Source: Trichosporon coremiiforme (taxonomy: Eukaryota; Basidiomycota; Tremellomycetes; Trichosporonales; Trichosporonaceae). Taken from it: DNA of 64,000 nt. Below the pieces are notes generated by a model, which was given only the letters and a program-made list of their open reading frames with translations, was not told the origin of the DNA and did no database searches. This document shows, one piece after another, positions 48,138-59,505 of this stretch (the first letter of the stretch is position 1; each line of letters starts with the position of its first letter). The stretch covers positions 1,009,067 through 1,073,066 of the forward strand of contig BCJJ01000012.1 in assembly GCA_039545355.1 (NCBI GenBank). Direction: 5' to 3'. The translations under genes and the position numbers were made by a program.

Positions 48138-49054
48138 GGTTGCGAAAGTTCGTGAGGAGGAGTGGAGTGTGGAGGAAGACAAATTTCGAGTTCAGGTTTG
48201 TTTACCTGAACTTGGCGACAGGTGGAAGTTCTGGTGCCGAGGAGTGTGATGAGTGGTGGACAGGTGACAGGCCCTAAAGTCGAGAAGGCACTCGCTACGA
48301 GAGAGAAAGGTCGGAGTAATGTAGCTGGTGAAGCGTAGATGAGTGGTGAGTGTAACTGGCTATCGAGTATCACGCCTTCAGCATGCGTATCGGAAATGAC
48401 TGATGATTGAGCGAAGCACTTATATCAGGAGCGTGCACAAGGGCCGGCGACTCGCCAGGCTCGCTATCCTGGACTCAGGAGTCGGTTGCAGCGCCAAAGC
48501 CGCCTCTCTTGCCCGTACGCATGCAGGCTGCCGCCGCCAGAGCCGCCTGCCCACAACGTGCAGAGCGAGTGCCGCCTGACATGATTGCGGCTTGCTCGAA
48601 ATTCTCGGCGGCCCAGACAGGCAGCGTCCAATCCGAGCGGCGATCATCGGCCGGCGGCATGCAACAGTCGGAAGAGCCCGACAGACAAGTCTAAAGGCGA
48701 CTCACCAGCCTAATGCCGGTTTCCGTGATGCTTCGGACATCTGGGCGGCAGCGGTCGTGAGTGCATGCCCCACACATCGCTGCTACATCTCCTTTCATGT
48801 TCATGACTCAATACTCTGCATCACTCTACAAGATTAAGCATGGACAGAGTGTGGACCCGCCGGCTAACAGGTGGCGACAGTCGAAATCTGGATATCCGAA
48901 CATGACCCGGCGCCGCGCTCGCCGTACGCGTGCGGTGGGCGCGTACCTGACGACTGCTTCGTTTTAGCGCGTTGCGCAACCTCTGCTTCTTTCGCTCCAA
49001 CTCACACCCACCTCTGCTCATTCCTCAACACCCTCTCGACACGACCCACGTGCG
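48138..49054. promoter_or_regulatory. Divergent promoter of the carrier and the 7-TM protein
   Basis: 917 bp between two divergent start codons, without a convincing ORF. A CACGTG sits at 49047-49052, only 2 nt before the ATG of the membrane protein gene, after a CT-rich leader. Confidence 0.5.
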
Positions 49055-49985
49055 ATGTCAAAGGCTAGCCTGGGTACGCGGGGCACGTTGGACACGCTGA
49101 GTGCGCGCGCCGAGTCGCTCGCGCCCTACTATGCCGGCTCTGTGCCGCGTCTCCTGACACCCGTGCCAGGACTGGGCACGCCCGCGCTCGACGTCTTCGG
49201 AGCCCTCCGCCTCAGCATGGGTATCTACGCCGTCTCGCTCGCTACGCCAGGCAAAGCCAGTTTGCTCCAGGAACTGGTGGGACTCTGGGTCGTGCTCTTT
49301 GGCGGCGAGACTTTTCTTGGTACGTTAACTAAAGATAAGAGGGGAATCTGACGTCAGCGGCATGCACGGGCACACCGCCGAGTTGGCTGCTGGACCCGAC
49401 GCTGGCGCTCGTCTTTGCTGGTGTTCGTGAGTAGCCTACTGCAAGCTGTGGGATCTTGCAGGCGCAAAGCTGACATCAGACATCCTGCTGACCCGTACCC
49501 GCCTGCGGACCTACCTCCCCACCCGCCCTAACCTCTCGCTCGAGCTGGCCCTCAGCCCCCTCGATGCAATCGGGCGTATGCTCCTCCTCACCCGTCCCAT
49601 CCTCGCGCTCCTCCGTCCTCCGCCGGTGGGTTTCTTCGCCCACCTCCCCCCAACCCCGAGTTCGCTCGTGCTCGTGCCGTTCATCCTCGCCGCTCCCGCG
49701 GGTGCGGTGGCCTTCTCAGGCTTGAACCTCTTCGGCGCGCTGTCGGTGCAGACGCCGGCGGAACTGACGCCCTGGGGCTGGACGGCCGTTGATGCGTGGC
49801 TGCCGCTCGTTGGGCCGGCGCTGTTCCTCTCCCTCATTGGGCCGGTGCAGGGATGGCCGGCCGGAATGGGGATGAGCGAGGACGCGGCGAGTGTGGTGTG
49901 TGCGGTGTTCATATGGGCTTGTTTTGTGGGCAGGGCGCTGGTTAGTATGAGGCCGCAGGCAGAGATGAAGGTGAAGAAGGCATAA
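49055..49985 (+). CDS. Seven-TM membrane protein, possibly TRIC-channel-like
   Basis: Three exons (49055-49319, 49358-49426, 49480-49985) encode 279 aa with about seven hydrophobic segments. The second contains 'VVLFGGETFL' followed by 'GTPPSWLLDP', resembling the 'CFGGGxLxxLLLGxPP' motif of trimeric intracellular cation (TRIC) channels. The fifth contains 'AAPAGAVAFSGLNLFG' where TRIC proteins have a second Gly-rich motif. TM number and length also fit (TRIC is about 300 aa with seven TM). This is a by-eye resemblance; the Gly triplets and the basic lipid-binding residues are not exact, so it may simply be an uncharacterised fungal membrane protein. The tail ends in Lys residues (EMKVKKA), which could act as an ER-retention-like signal (inference). 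Confidence 0.7.
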
Positions 49986-51419
49986 CGGGCTGCAGTGTTG
50001 GTCGAGAGCGGACTCTGCGGAGTCCAGGCGGAGAGCACGCGGGGAGCAAGCGGAGCGGCGATCATCCGCTCATCCCGCCGAGCCAAGCCCGACACCGAGC
50101 CCAGCCCTCCCTGATATTCCCATCATGTCGGTTTGTACCATTCACAACGTATCGGTCATGCATCAAGTTTCCCTCACACAACGGTCGGGGTTTCGTCAGC
50201 TTATGGCACATACCCGCGGTCGTGTCGCCTGCTTGTGTTCCCGCTATTTCCCAGTCTGTCCAGTGTGGCAGCTGTCCGTTCCTGCGCTGCCGTTCCTGTC
50301 TACCTTCTTCCCATTCCTGTCCTTTCTCAGTCCCATGTCTGTTCCAAAGTGTGGGTGCGTTCCCATTCCCAGAAGGGAACGAGTCTTTTGCGGGAATCCC
50401 CGTTCCTGGCTTCCTGGCTCCGCGGTGTCGGAGCTCGGCGTGCCTGTCTCTTTGGCAGAGTGCGTAGGTAGTGTTCGGGGTCAAGAGCTTATCGACGTCG
50501 GAAAATCAGCTTACTGCCCTCTCCGGCAACGGCTGGGTGGCATTGATCATTGTTGAGGGTGCAGAGCGCACGGTGTGAACGAAACTCCAAGACCTGGGCC
50601 CAAAGTTTGGCACTCTACCAGACTTCGAGACTTCGCAGTTGTGTGCCCAAGCACTTCCCAGCAGAGGGAAGTACGCAGACCGATCGGCCGAGCCAAACTG
50701 GAACCAGACCGGAGCCAAAACGTAAAGTTCAATCGCGCATCGAGGACGAAAAGTCAATCGCGTGGTCTACTTTTGCTCTCACGGTGCTTTCGGGCTTGAC
50801 GACACGTACGGATGCGGCAGGTAACCGCCAGCTAATGATTCGGGAGAATGGGAGCCTGAATATTCGAAGAGCCAGAAGCGATGGAATACGCACGAAGGAA
50901 GGCATGTGGGAACCGATAGACGACCCGCTACCAGGCTGTGCACTGATCGGTGCCACATACTGCTCTGATTGAGCGAGCCAGGCGAATGCCAGGCGTGTGC
51001 CAGGTTGAGTATCATTGCTGTGCGCGTAGTGCCACCATGCCACTGAGCCACTGTGAGGAGAATGTGAGGCGACGCACTTGTGACATTATGCCAGTGCCGC
51101 GGCCCCGCTAGCATCGCCGAAGCCATTGTGCACGGCTCGGCAACCCCGCATCCTCGATCCGTTCGATCCGTTCATTACTCCGTGCGCAGCTGGTAGCATC
51201 TCAACGGACTGCGAACCACGGGTCTGCGTACTGCGTAGACATTGCGGGTGGCAAACTTCCGTACTCTGTCAGTCGACGGTGACAACCAACGCTGCGCTGT
51301 GGCCGCGGCCGCGTTTCAGCGTTCGTTTCATCGGGGCATGGCGGACCGGGATGTCTGCCGAACGGGTACTGCGGAGGTTGACTGGACTCGAGCGTGTTCG
51401 CGCAGTTCGAGGCTCTTGT

Positions 51420-51481
51420 CCTTCCTTCCTTCCTTCCTTCCTTCCTTCCTTCCTTCCTTCCTTCCTTCCTTCTTTCCTTTT
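51420..51481. repeat. (TTCC)n microsatellite
   Basis: About 14 near-perfect CTTC/TTCC tetranucleotide units, degenerating to TTCTTTCCTTTTT at the right end. Confidence 0.93.
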
Positions 51482-52942
51482 TAATGCGTCGAAAGGTACG
51501 CACGTACGCATGTGATCTGCACGAAGCCCGGGCCGGGCTATCAGGGAGAAGGCGAAGCTCCATGAAATGTTAACACCTCGTTGCCGCCTTGGCAGCTTGG
51601 CCGCTTGGCACGAATGCATCGACGGTGATGCGCGATACATGAGGGGATCCTCGATCTCGCCGCCATCATACGCATGCGGCATGTAACCAGCTTCACTGTG
51701 CGTAGGGCCCTACATAAACTGCGTACCAGCGGTTTCCGTAGTTCTCTTCGGTCTGGGAAAGGCATGTGTTACACTTGGATTGCCGCCCTCCCCCTCCCCT
51801 TCCCCCATTCTCTGCATTCTCTGCCAGCTCGCGACCCGGCAAGTTCGGAATCCTCACCTTGCATCATTCCGCTGCATTCCATAGCTGCCGTAGTGGGCCC
51901 GATCTGCTGCGTACACTACGCTGCTAGGTGGTCTGGTGGGCTGGGAGCCTGGGAGGATCTGGAGATTGCCGGCTGCGCCACAACAATACAGCAACTCATG
52001 TTATGAGTGGTCACTTGACGCATGCGCATATGCGCGCTGTGCGCGCAGCCGGAAACATTGTTGGACCAGCTGGACTGACTGGGCTATGACTCATTTCGAT
52101 CTCGGGCGCGTCCCCTGCTGTGCCCCAACAACAACATCTCGCCTGCCGCTCCACAAGGCAGCATGGTCTTGCGGTGCGTATCGTGTTAGCCTTTCTGAAT
52201 CGGGCGCACGGTCACCACGGTCGCTACGTTGACTACGGGACGCACGCCGCTGCAGCATGCACCGATCGCACCGATCTGCCCGCAGTCACTGCAGTCTCGC
52301 AATTCGCAACTAGTCTCTAACTGTCGTCATGCGATGCAGCGCAGATCGCTCCACACATCTCGAGGCTGCTTCCAGATGTGGCCAGAAGGAACAGCTGTAA
52401 TGCATGGCGCAGTGATGGCGCACGGCACGAAACGAGTTGCGAGCAGGTTTGTTGCCAGAATGAGCAAGTGCCGGATGCTGGAACCGATCAAGCGCTGTGG
52501 ATTGAACCGAGAGCATGCCAGCTTATGCCAGCATGGCCAGTGCTGCCAGCATGCCGCCGGGAATGAATCGACTGCAGGATGCAGGACAGCGTGCAATGCA
52601 AGCGAGACTCGAAGGGTGGTGGGAGTGAGAGTGTGTGAGACGACTGCAGGGCCAGGGTCAAAGGAAAGGAGAGACAGGGCGGCAGGGCAGGGCTCGGATT
52701 GGGCCTTAGCTGGCTGGGTCGAGCGTATTTGTCTCTGGCCGTACGCGTCCGACTGGTGAATACTGGTCACTGGTCGTAGCTCAGTGCGACTACGCAGGGT
52801 CGATGGCCATTCAGGGCCGGCACGCGTCTGTAACTCGTCAATCGCCCCAGCAATGCCCAGCACGCCCAGCCAGCTCGCCAGCCCAGCGCCCAGCAAGGCA
52901 ATCAGGAACGCATAACGATAGGGGCAACCGCAGTTGCAGACT

Positions 52943-52974
<32 letters not shown>

Positions 52975-52986
52975 TGCCAGCCAGCA
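52943..52986. repeat. (CAGC)n microsatellite
   Basis: About 11 AGCC units with one CCTGC variant. On the minus strand it creates an artificial AGWL-repeat ORF. Confidence 0.92.
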
Positions 52987-53630
52987 TTGAGCCGAGCAAC
53001 GCAAGAGCTTTGTCTTCCCTCGCTCACTTGCTGGCCTCAGCCTCTTGGATCCTGCAGCGCCAGCGACGCCGCACTCTCACTCACTCTCACCCACACACAC
53101 CCACACACACACACACTCCCTCATCACTCCTCACATTGCGAACAATCCTCAAAGACACCCTTTCTCACATCCTCATCACCACCACACCGTCCTGTTATAC
53201 CCCCTCGGCCAACAACCGACTCTGTCACCCGGTTCGTCCGCAAAGCACCGCCTCACCCACCACGTTTCCAGCCCAACCCGACATACGTCCCCCGGTCACC
53301 ACCACTCACACTCCCATCTTGCATTGCCGGCCCACGCTGCCGGCCATCTCGCTCCTCGCTGTCTGTCTCGCCCGTCCGTCAGCCAGTCCGACACTCATCC
53401 TCGCCGCCTGCCCTTCTTCCACCAACCACTGCACACGTCGAGCCCTAGTCGGAACCACTCTGCACCGACCTCCCGGCCAGACTCAGCAAGCTCAGCGCCA
53501 GCACGCTAGTCTGTCGCCGCAGCACTAGGCCGCCGATCCTCAAACGCTGCTGCAGCGCACTCGCATCCCCAGCAACGTCTCTTCCGTCTCCCCCTCCCTA
53601 CATTGCACTCATCCTCGCCACTCATCCACC

Positions 53631-56040
53631 ATGGGGGACAACACGCGCTACGGCAACCCGTCAGAGTTTGACATCGACCTGCACTCGATCTACTCTGCGT
53701 ACCTGTGAGTCTGCTTTTAGGCTTGAGCCTGCGTCTGGCCTGGTGCGAGCCCAAAACATTCAGCGCACCAGGCGGCTTAACCCCGATCAGCGAGACAAAC
53801 ATGCTGACGCTCCCCTCAGCGGTGACTTTGACGCGCAGAACATTGACTGGTGGGATGCGTCGTGGGGCGGGTACTTTCGCTCGTTCAACGACTTCCTCGG
53901 CTTCGGCTGGGAGGCCATGGGTAAGTCGATAGCGCGAGCGCGGCTTCGTCAGCAACGGCACCGCACCGCACAGACGAGCCGTCCGCCCGCGAGCATAGCT
54001 TACCCGCAGTCATTGTCGACCTGCACACCGGGCGCGCGCACATCGCTGCTCGCGCAGAGCAGATCGCCCTGTTCGCACGTATGATCAAGACTCGGTGAGT
54101 TGCTTCTCCAAGAGCTCAGCTGACGGCAGTTTCGGAGAGACACTCGACCGGGAACCGCCGTCACTGCTCCCCCTGACTCCGGCCCCGGCGCGTAATCGCA
54201 CGCTGCACCGCGTCGTCAACATTCACGACATTGCGGGGTACAAGAAGCTCTCGACGACGATGGCTCCCGCCGAGCTGTCCCACCTCCGCGCGAGGGTGCG
54301 CGCGGGAGAGCCTGGTGTCATTGGCGCACTCTTCCACGCGGGCTCACCAGACCCAGACGCGTATGCCGCCACTGCGGGCGTCCGCACGAACGGACAGGGA
54401 TACACATGGGCCTGTCTGCGCACTACCTGGTGGGACCGCGGAGGGCCGCCCCAGGGCTACGTCCCCGGACACGGCCGCACCGTCATGGCAAAGCCGGGTC
54501 AGGGCGGCAAGGCGCTCATCCTCGAACTCGGTCTCGCAGCACTGCGCTGTGCGAATCTGCGCGCTGTCGTGAGCTTGCTGTAGTATCCTCTCAACTGACA
54601 TCAGGACGTTTGGCCGCCTATCCCGGACAAGAACTACCGCAAGGCGCACTATGTGATTGAAGAATGGGTGGACAAGGTGAGCTTTTTGCGAAGCTGCGTA
54701 GCTGACCTCAGCGTATGAACACGGAGCGGCCCAACTACCCGCGCGCGTTTGGTTTCGGACGGAGTGCGTTCGTGTCGGAGAAGAGTGTCGAGCGCATCGT
54801 CGATGCGTCGCTTGGAGCGCTCGCGTCGCACGATTCGGAGGGCGGAGCGAACACGCTCGTGCTTCTCAGTGTCGGCGAGCCGCAGCCGATCCCGTTGCCT
54901 TCGACGACGACGTTACAACAGAACATTCTGCAACTCGACGTGCTGCAGCTCGAGTTTGCGCTCCTGCAGCAGGCGCAGCGGCAGGGTGTCCCTGGTGTCG
55001 GCGACCGTCGTCAGCCGCTCGGATCACTCCGCCAGCTGCTGCACCACCTGCAGATCCCCGTCGCGCAGCACGCACCTCTCGGCAATGCGGGCAACGAGGC
55101 ATTCTACACGGTCCTCGCGTTCCAGAAGCTCCTCATGCGCGACACCCGCCTTCCCGACCTGCTGTTCCAGCCACCCGCGTTTGCGCAGCCGACCGACTAC
55201 TTTGTCCCGCCTGCGATGCCGGCGTTCGCGCCCGCGCCGTACTCACCTTTCAACTCGCCCGGAGCCGGCCTCCCGATGCCGCCCCCGATTCGCGACGGCA
55301 GCCGTAGGGGCTCTAGCTCGTCGTTGAACCGGTTCTCGCTCCCGCCTATCGATCTCGAGCCGCCTTCCTTTCCGGCACCGATGAGCCGCCAGAACACTGG
55401 GGATAGGGCCCCGCGACCGACAACGATTGCCGACGAGATGTCGTCTCCGGGCGGCTCGCGCCAGCCTGGACGCGGCGCGGCGAATGGTAACGGCTCGACA
55501 GCATCTCCGACGACCGGCATCCCGCGCTCGCAGACTGTGTACTGGGACGAGGCCAAGTACTCTGAGAGCGGCAAGCGCCCCCCGAGTGTGGCAGCCCGCC
55601 CCAGTGCTAACGGTACGAACCTGAGCGGCTCGCGCGGCCCGAACCCACCTAGCAGTCTGCGGCACTCGGCGCTGTTCCCCGGCAACATGGCGGGCTCGCG
55701 CTCGGTCTCGTTCCACGACGCCCACGGCAACGGCGCGCACAGCGGAGGTGCGTCCACGATCCGGTCCCAGGACGCTGCCAATGGTTCCGGCGGCTTTTCG
55801 CGCACGAACAGCGGCTCGGTGCTCCAGCACACGCGCGGGTCCTCCGTGTCGGGTAACTCGGGCAGCGGCTCGGCGTCGGCGTCCTCGGGATCTGGCGCCA
55901 CCAGCGAGGCATCTCTGACTAAACCCCAGAACCAGGAGGAGCCAGACAGAACAAGCAACGACCGCGCAGTGAGGAAGATGAAGAGTGAGAAGAGCGTCAA
56001 GCACCTCGCGGGCGCGCTGGCCAAGTTCTGGGTCGACTAG
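53631..56040 (+). CDS. Gfd2/YDR514C-like RNase H-fold protein, apparently inactive
   Basis: Six exons (53631-53704, 53820-53920, 54010-54094, 54130-54568, 54605-54676, 54712-56040) encode 699 aa. Residues about 150-390 follow the layout of the Gfd2/YDR514C/Qip DEDDh-type domain: 'ALILELGLAALR', 'HYVIEEWVDKRMNTERPNYPRAFGFGRSAFVSEKSVERIV', then 'SLRQLLHHLQIPV' and 'LGNAGNEAFYTVLAFQKLL', which aligns with the family's 'LHNAGNDARYTL'. The catalytic acids are not seen: the first strand reads 'WACLRTTWWD', the usual GHxxxxD is 'LLSVGEPQPI', and the last His and Asp are Gly and Glu. The C-terminal 300 residues are Ser/Gly/Pro-rich and disordered, ending in a basic helix (VRKMKSEKSVKHLAGALAKFW). I infer a pseudo-exonuclease; family placement rests on pattern only. 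Confidence 0.72.
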
Positions 56041-56580
56041 GCGAAGCCGCTCGAGGAGCCCGAAGGGCGACGAGAGCGACGATGTTTCGCCCTCAATCCC
56101 TCTCACCGCCCTGCGACCGACAACTGCAACGCCCACGCTCGCTATTCACGACCCCACGCACATGTACTCTACTCCCAATCCTCAACCTCAGCACGCATCC
56201 GTCCCTTGCCCAATTCACACCGTTACACCCTCACATTCTCACCACAGTCATCACCGGACACTACCACCATATACGGACAATACAGTCGCCTGCTTAATCC
56301 CATGTGTCCGATCCATGCATGATGTCACGACTACGAGTAGCTGCGCAGCGAGGCGAATGCAAGAGGCAAGGCGGGCGGCGGCGGAAGCCGACGCGGTGAG
56401 TTGAACGAACTAACCCAGATCTAGCAGACGGAGAACAACATTCAGTGCTCGGTGCCCCGGTCATCACTGTGGCACCGCTGGGCCATTGCCACAGGTCCAT
56501 ATCGGGGGATTCTACAGCTTGAGCTGGGCGACATGCGGCGGCATGCGGGGCAGCTTCGACTTACATCGACTGGCCTTGAC
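56041..56580. other. 3' region before the minisatellite
   Basis: 540 bp following the stop codon. It begins C/A-rich and becomes mixed. No feature is recognised, and the minus-strand ORF here is a continuation of minisatellite frames. Confidence 0.5.
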
Positions 56581-56900
56581 TGGTGGAGACTGGTGGAGAC
56601 TGGTGGAGACTGGTGGAGACTGGTGGAGACTGGTGGAGACTGGTGGAGACTGGTGGAGACTGGTGGAGACTGNNNNNNNNNNNNNNNNNNNNNNNNNNNN
56701 NNNNNNNNNNNNNNNNNNNNNNNNNNNNNNNNNNNNNNNNNNNNNNNNNNNNNNNNNNNNNNNNNNNNNNNNGGAGACTGGTGGAGACTGGTGGAGACTG
56801 GTGGAGACTGGTGGAGACTGGTGGAGACTGGTGGAGACTGGTGGAGACTGGTGGAGACTGGTGGAGATTGGTGGAGATTGGTGGAGACTGATGGAGACTG
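56581..56900. repeat. 10-bp minisatellite (TGGTGGAGAC)n with assembly gap
   Basis: Nine exact copies lie left of the gap and about thirteen to its right, the last few diverged (GATTG twice, ATGG once). The run is broken by 100 N at 56673-56772, a round number that marks a gap of unknown true size. The array is open in several frames on both strands. Confidence 0.95.
56673..56772. other. Assembly gap (100 N)
   Basis: Exactly 100 unknown bases inside the minisatellite, so the repeat copy number is not determined. Confidence 0.98.
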
Positions 56901-57571
56901 GTGGCGACGGCGAACCGGCGGAGTACGATTGCTTGCGTGTGCACGCACATCATCTTACGTCCGACAAGGCGTATCCATGCTCGCGAAGACTTTGCCAATG
57001 CAGCCTCCGTAAGCTCGCTCCCATACGCTCTGACGAGATCGAACAGCATGGTGCGCGCCACGGGGCGACCACCGTACTTCTCGAAGAGCTCAAAAACGGC
57101 CAGTACGTCACGGTAGGAAAGCGGAGAGTTCTCCGTCAAGCCATCGAAGCGATAGTCCGGCGTCTTCGAGGCATTTGCTTCGTCGACGAGCCGAAGGAGG
57201 GCGTGGACGGTGTCTGGGTGACAATTGCGCAGAACGATCTTCCTGTCTACGCCAGTCGGGGACGGCAGTCCAGAACTTATCATTAGCCGCCTCCACACTG
57301 CGAATACTCACAAGAGACTCGTAACGTCGGCTCCCACGTACACAACGACACTCCCGCCTCCCGGGTCGCGGCAAGAGAGAGCCACGGACGGGTCCGCGTT
57401 CGCCGGGGCAGTCGACTTTGGCACAGTCCTGGACGAGGAGATGCCAGTGGTCGAGGCGGCGGTGGCAGTAGCGACACCAGTCAGCGGAACCGCTGCCGAG
57501 GTGCTGGCTCCTGCTGGGAGCTGCTGCTAGGAGCTGGCCAGGGTGGGGGCGACGGGTGAGGAGAAGGCCAT
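56900..57571 (-). pseudogene. BTB/POZ-like gene relic ending in the minisatellite
   Basis: The ATG at 57571 has a good context (CAACATGGCC), but its frame hits TAG after 14 codons (57527-57529). The same frame then resumes for about 70 codons (ending CRDPGGGSVVVYVGADVTSL) to a GTGAGT donor at 57311. A 36-nt intron with a CTAAT branch leads into an exon reading 'VLRNCHPDTVHALLRLVDEANAS' and 'PLSYRDVLAVFELFEKYGGRPVARTMLFDLVRAYGSE'. The last two blocks resemble the BTB fold and its C-terminal helices as seen in many fungal BTB proteins (pattern only). Downstream the frame runs straight into the 10-bp repeat with no normal C-terminus. I infer a relic with a premature stop and a lost 3' end; an unseen 5' intron that removes the TAG is the main alternative. 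Confidence 0.5.
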
Positions 57572-59505
57572 GTTGGTGTCGTCTTGAGGGCAGAGAGGAT
57601 GTGCGCGGAGACCGGACAAAACACGGGTATGGTGATGTAGGATTGGAACGAGGCGATCGGGGCGAGACGTTGTTTACATTTATATTACTCACGCGCAGGA
57701 CCGCACCAGCTTGGGTCACTGGGACGCTAGCGAGCTGACAACGTGACATTAGCGCCGCAGCACAGTCGCCGGCAGGCGCAATCGCATGGCGACCAGACTA
57801 GCGGATGGCTCACGTGCTAGCAAACTTGACAGGTTCCCGCGGTTCCGCTAGAGGTCCAGGACGTGCCTTGAGATGGATCGACCGGGCGGGCACAACGGCA
57901 TAACGGCTCCGGCTGTGGGATCCGCTCGTAAGCCCTCCCCAGCCTATATAGTGAGAGCGTTGAGCTCCTGACAGTTGCATCATGATGTAGAAACATACTT
58001 GAGTTTGCAAGCTGGTCCCGGCGAATACGTTCGAAGCACCAAGGCTCTGGGTCGCCCAGTAATCTGGAGTGCTTGCTAAGTTCCCGGCGCTGATGCCTGA
58101 GTTGTCCGATATGGGTGCGTTCATGATGCGTACTCAATTTCTCCCCTGCAATGCAGAGCGTCCTGCGAGGCTGCTTTGCTGGGGTACACTCTATACCCTG
58201 AGGCGGAGACAACTTGAGAGTACGGTGGCGACTTATTCTCGACCTGAGGAATGGATTCAGATAAAGACTACGCACGATGGCGTATATCCTATCTTATATC
58301 CTATCTAACATGTCGAACGAATGAAGCTTTCATGATGCCAGAGGACGACGAGTTCGTACCCACCCGTCCAAACGTCCTCGGCGGACTTTGTGTGACTGCA
58401 CAGGGCATAGCGCATGCTCGAGAGCATCCCGTACTCAAGATCTTCGAACACCAGTGACTCTGTGGCCATACCCCACGTACGAGTGTCATTGAGCCGCTGG
58501 GCCGTGTCACACCGGTTTATAAGTGACTACAACCATTCACAGGATAGCGCATGGAACAGGAGAGCATCTGTTGACCTTTATTAGGAATCTGCATGTGTCC
58601 GCAGGTTGAACGCAGTGCGCAGGATCTTTCCCCGGCAACCTCTTCAAACTCATCCCTGATGAAGATCGGGCGCCGTCGCAAACATCCTGTAGCACCCCAT
58701 TCAGCACTGCATGAAAGCGGGTTTGCAATCCCTTGACAGCATTTGAATGTATATAAAGGTGAAGATGGGTGTAAGTGATGCATCTACACAAAGGCGCAAC
58801 GACGAACAAACGATACGCACGGGTAGGGGGACGAATGGACAAAAAGAGCCAAAAAGGACGGGTACGGTGGTTGAGACCATGCAAATTCGAACCGAGTTAT
58901 TATACTGGAACGAATGGCTGGAATGTTTAACCGTATCAGGTCAAAATGGCCTGCTAACAGCTAAGCTAGCGCCCTTTCTTGTCTGGGACAGAGGCTCCGT
59001 TTTACTTATACCGCCTGGGGTGGAATTCGTCACTCTCATCACAGTAGCCTTTATTTCGCAATCCTTGTGCATAAACATGGCTGTTTTCGCTGCGCCTGTC
59101 TTCTCTCAGCGGGGACGCAACCACAAGTGCACCGGTCTGTCGGTCTTCGTTCGAATTGGACACATGCATGCAGACCGTTAGTCGTTGTAAGCGCTCCTTG
59201 GTGTGCCTCCGCACCTTCCTAAAGGAATAAGATCACCCAGCATATATGCTTTCCACGGTGCTCGCTTGGACAGCTGAACCCGGGTAAACAGAGGTCTTTT
59301 CGCTACCCAGCAAACTGGCTTAGCTCGCCCGACGCATTGACCAAAACGGCGATCATTTAGCAACACAATTCTGACGTAGATGTACAATGCATTCCAGACA
59401 CACTCGGATATATTGTCTCCCGTCCTCCCCACTTCTGACCTCGCGTCCGGCCCCGCCTAATCGATACTAAGCTGGCTCACCGGTGTCACGGAACCAGTCC
59501 CACCG
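57572..59505. other. 1.9-kb region without a recognisable gene
   Basis: Several short ORFs exist on both strands but none shows family resemblance. A TATATAG lies near 57950 and a short tandem duplication (TATCCTATCT twice) near 58280-58310. It may contain decayed gene fragments, but I cannot support any. Confidence 0.5.

Larger units (their letters stand above)
49986..53630. other. 3.6-kb gene-poor region with simple repeats
   Basis: No ORF here has family resemblance, and no chain of exons with usual splice motifs emerges. Sequence is locally biased: CT-rich imperfect CCGTTCCTG-like units (50255-50350), a TTCC tract, many TGCCAGC/ATGCCAGC copies near 52512-52556, a CAGC tract, and a CA/CT-rich stretch (53080-53120). 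The last 500 bp are CT-rich and are probably the promoter and leader of the gene at 53631. Confidence 0.5.

Noticed and set aside
51030..51065. TGGCTCAGTGG on the minus strand, an A-box-like sequence
   Set aside because: No B box follows at tRNA distance.
52327..53004. 225-codon minus-strand ORF starting with AGWLAGWL repeats
   Set aside because: It is produced by the CAGC microsatellite and continues into random-looking sequence without family resemblance.
57810..58275. Minus-strand ORFs with a possible GTATGT intron
   Set aside because: Neither frame gives a recognisable domain, and the donor and acceptor are weak compared with neighbouring genes.
58860..58985. CGGTTCGAATTTGC with an upstream TAGCTTAGCTG resembling B and A boxes of a tRNA
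   Set aside because: The putative 5' acceptor strand has no complementary 3' partner and the B-box stem does not pair.
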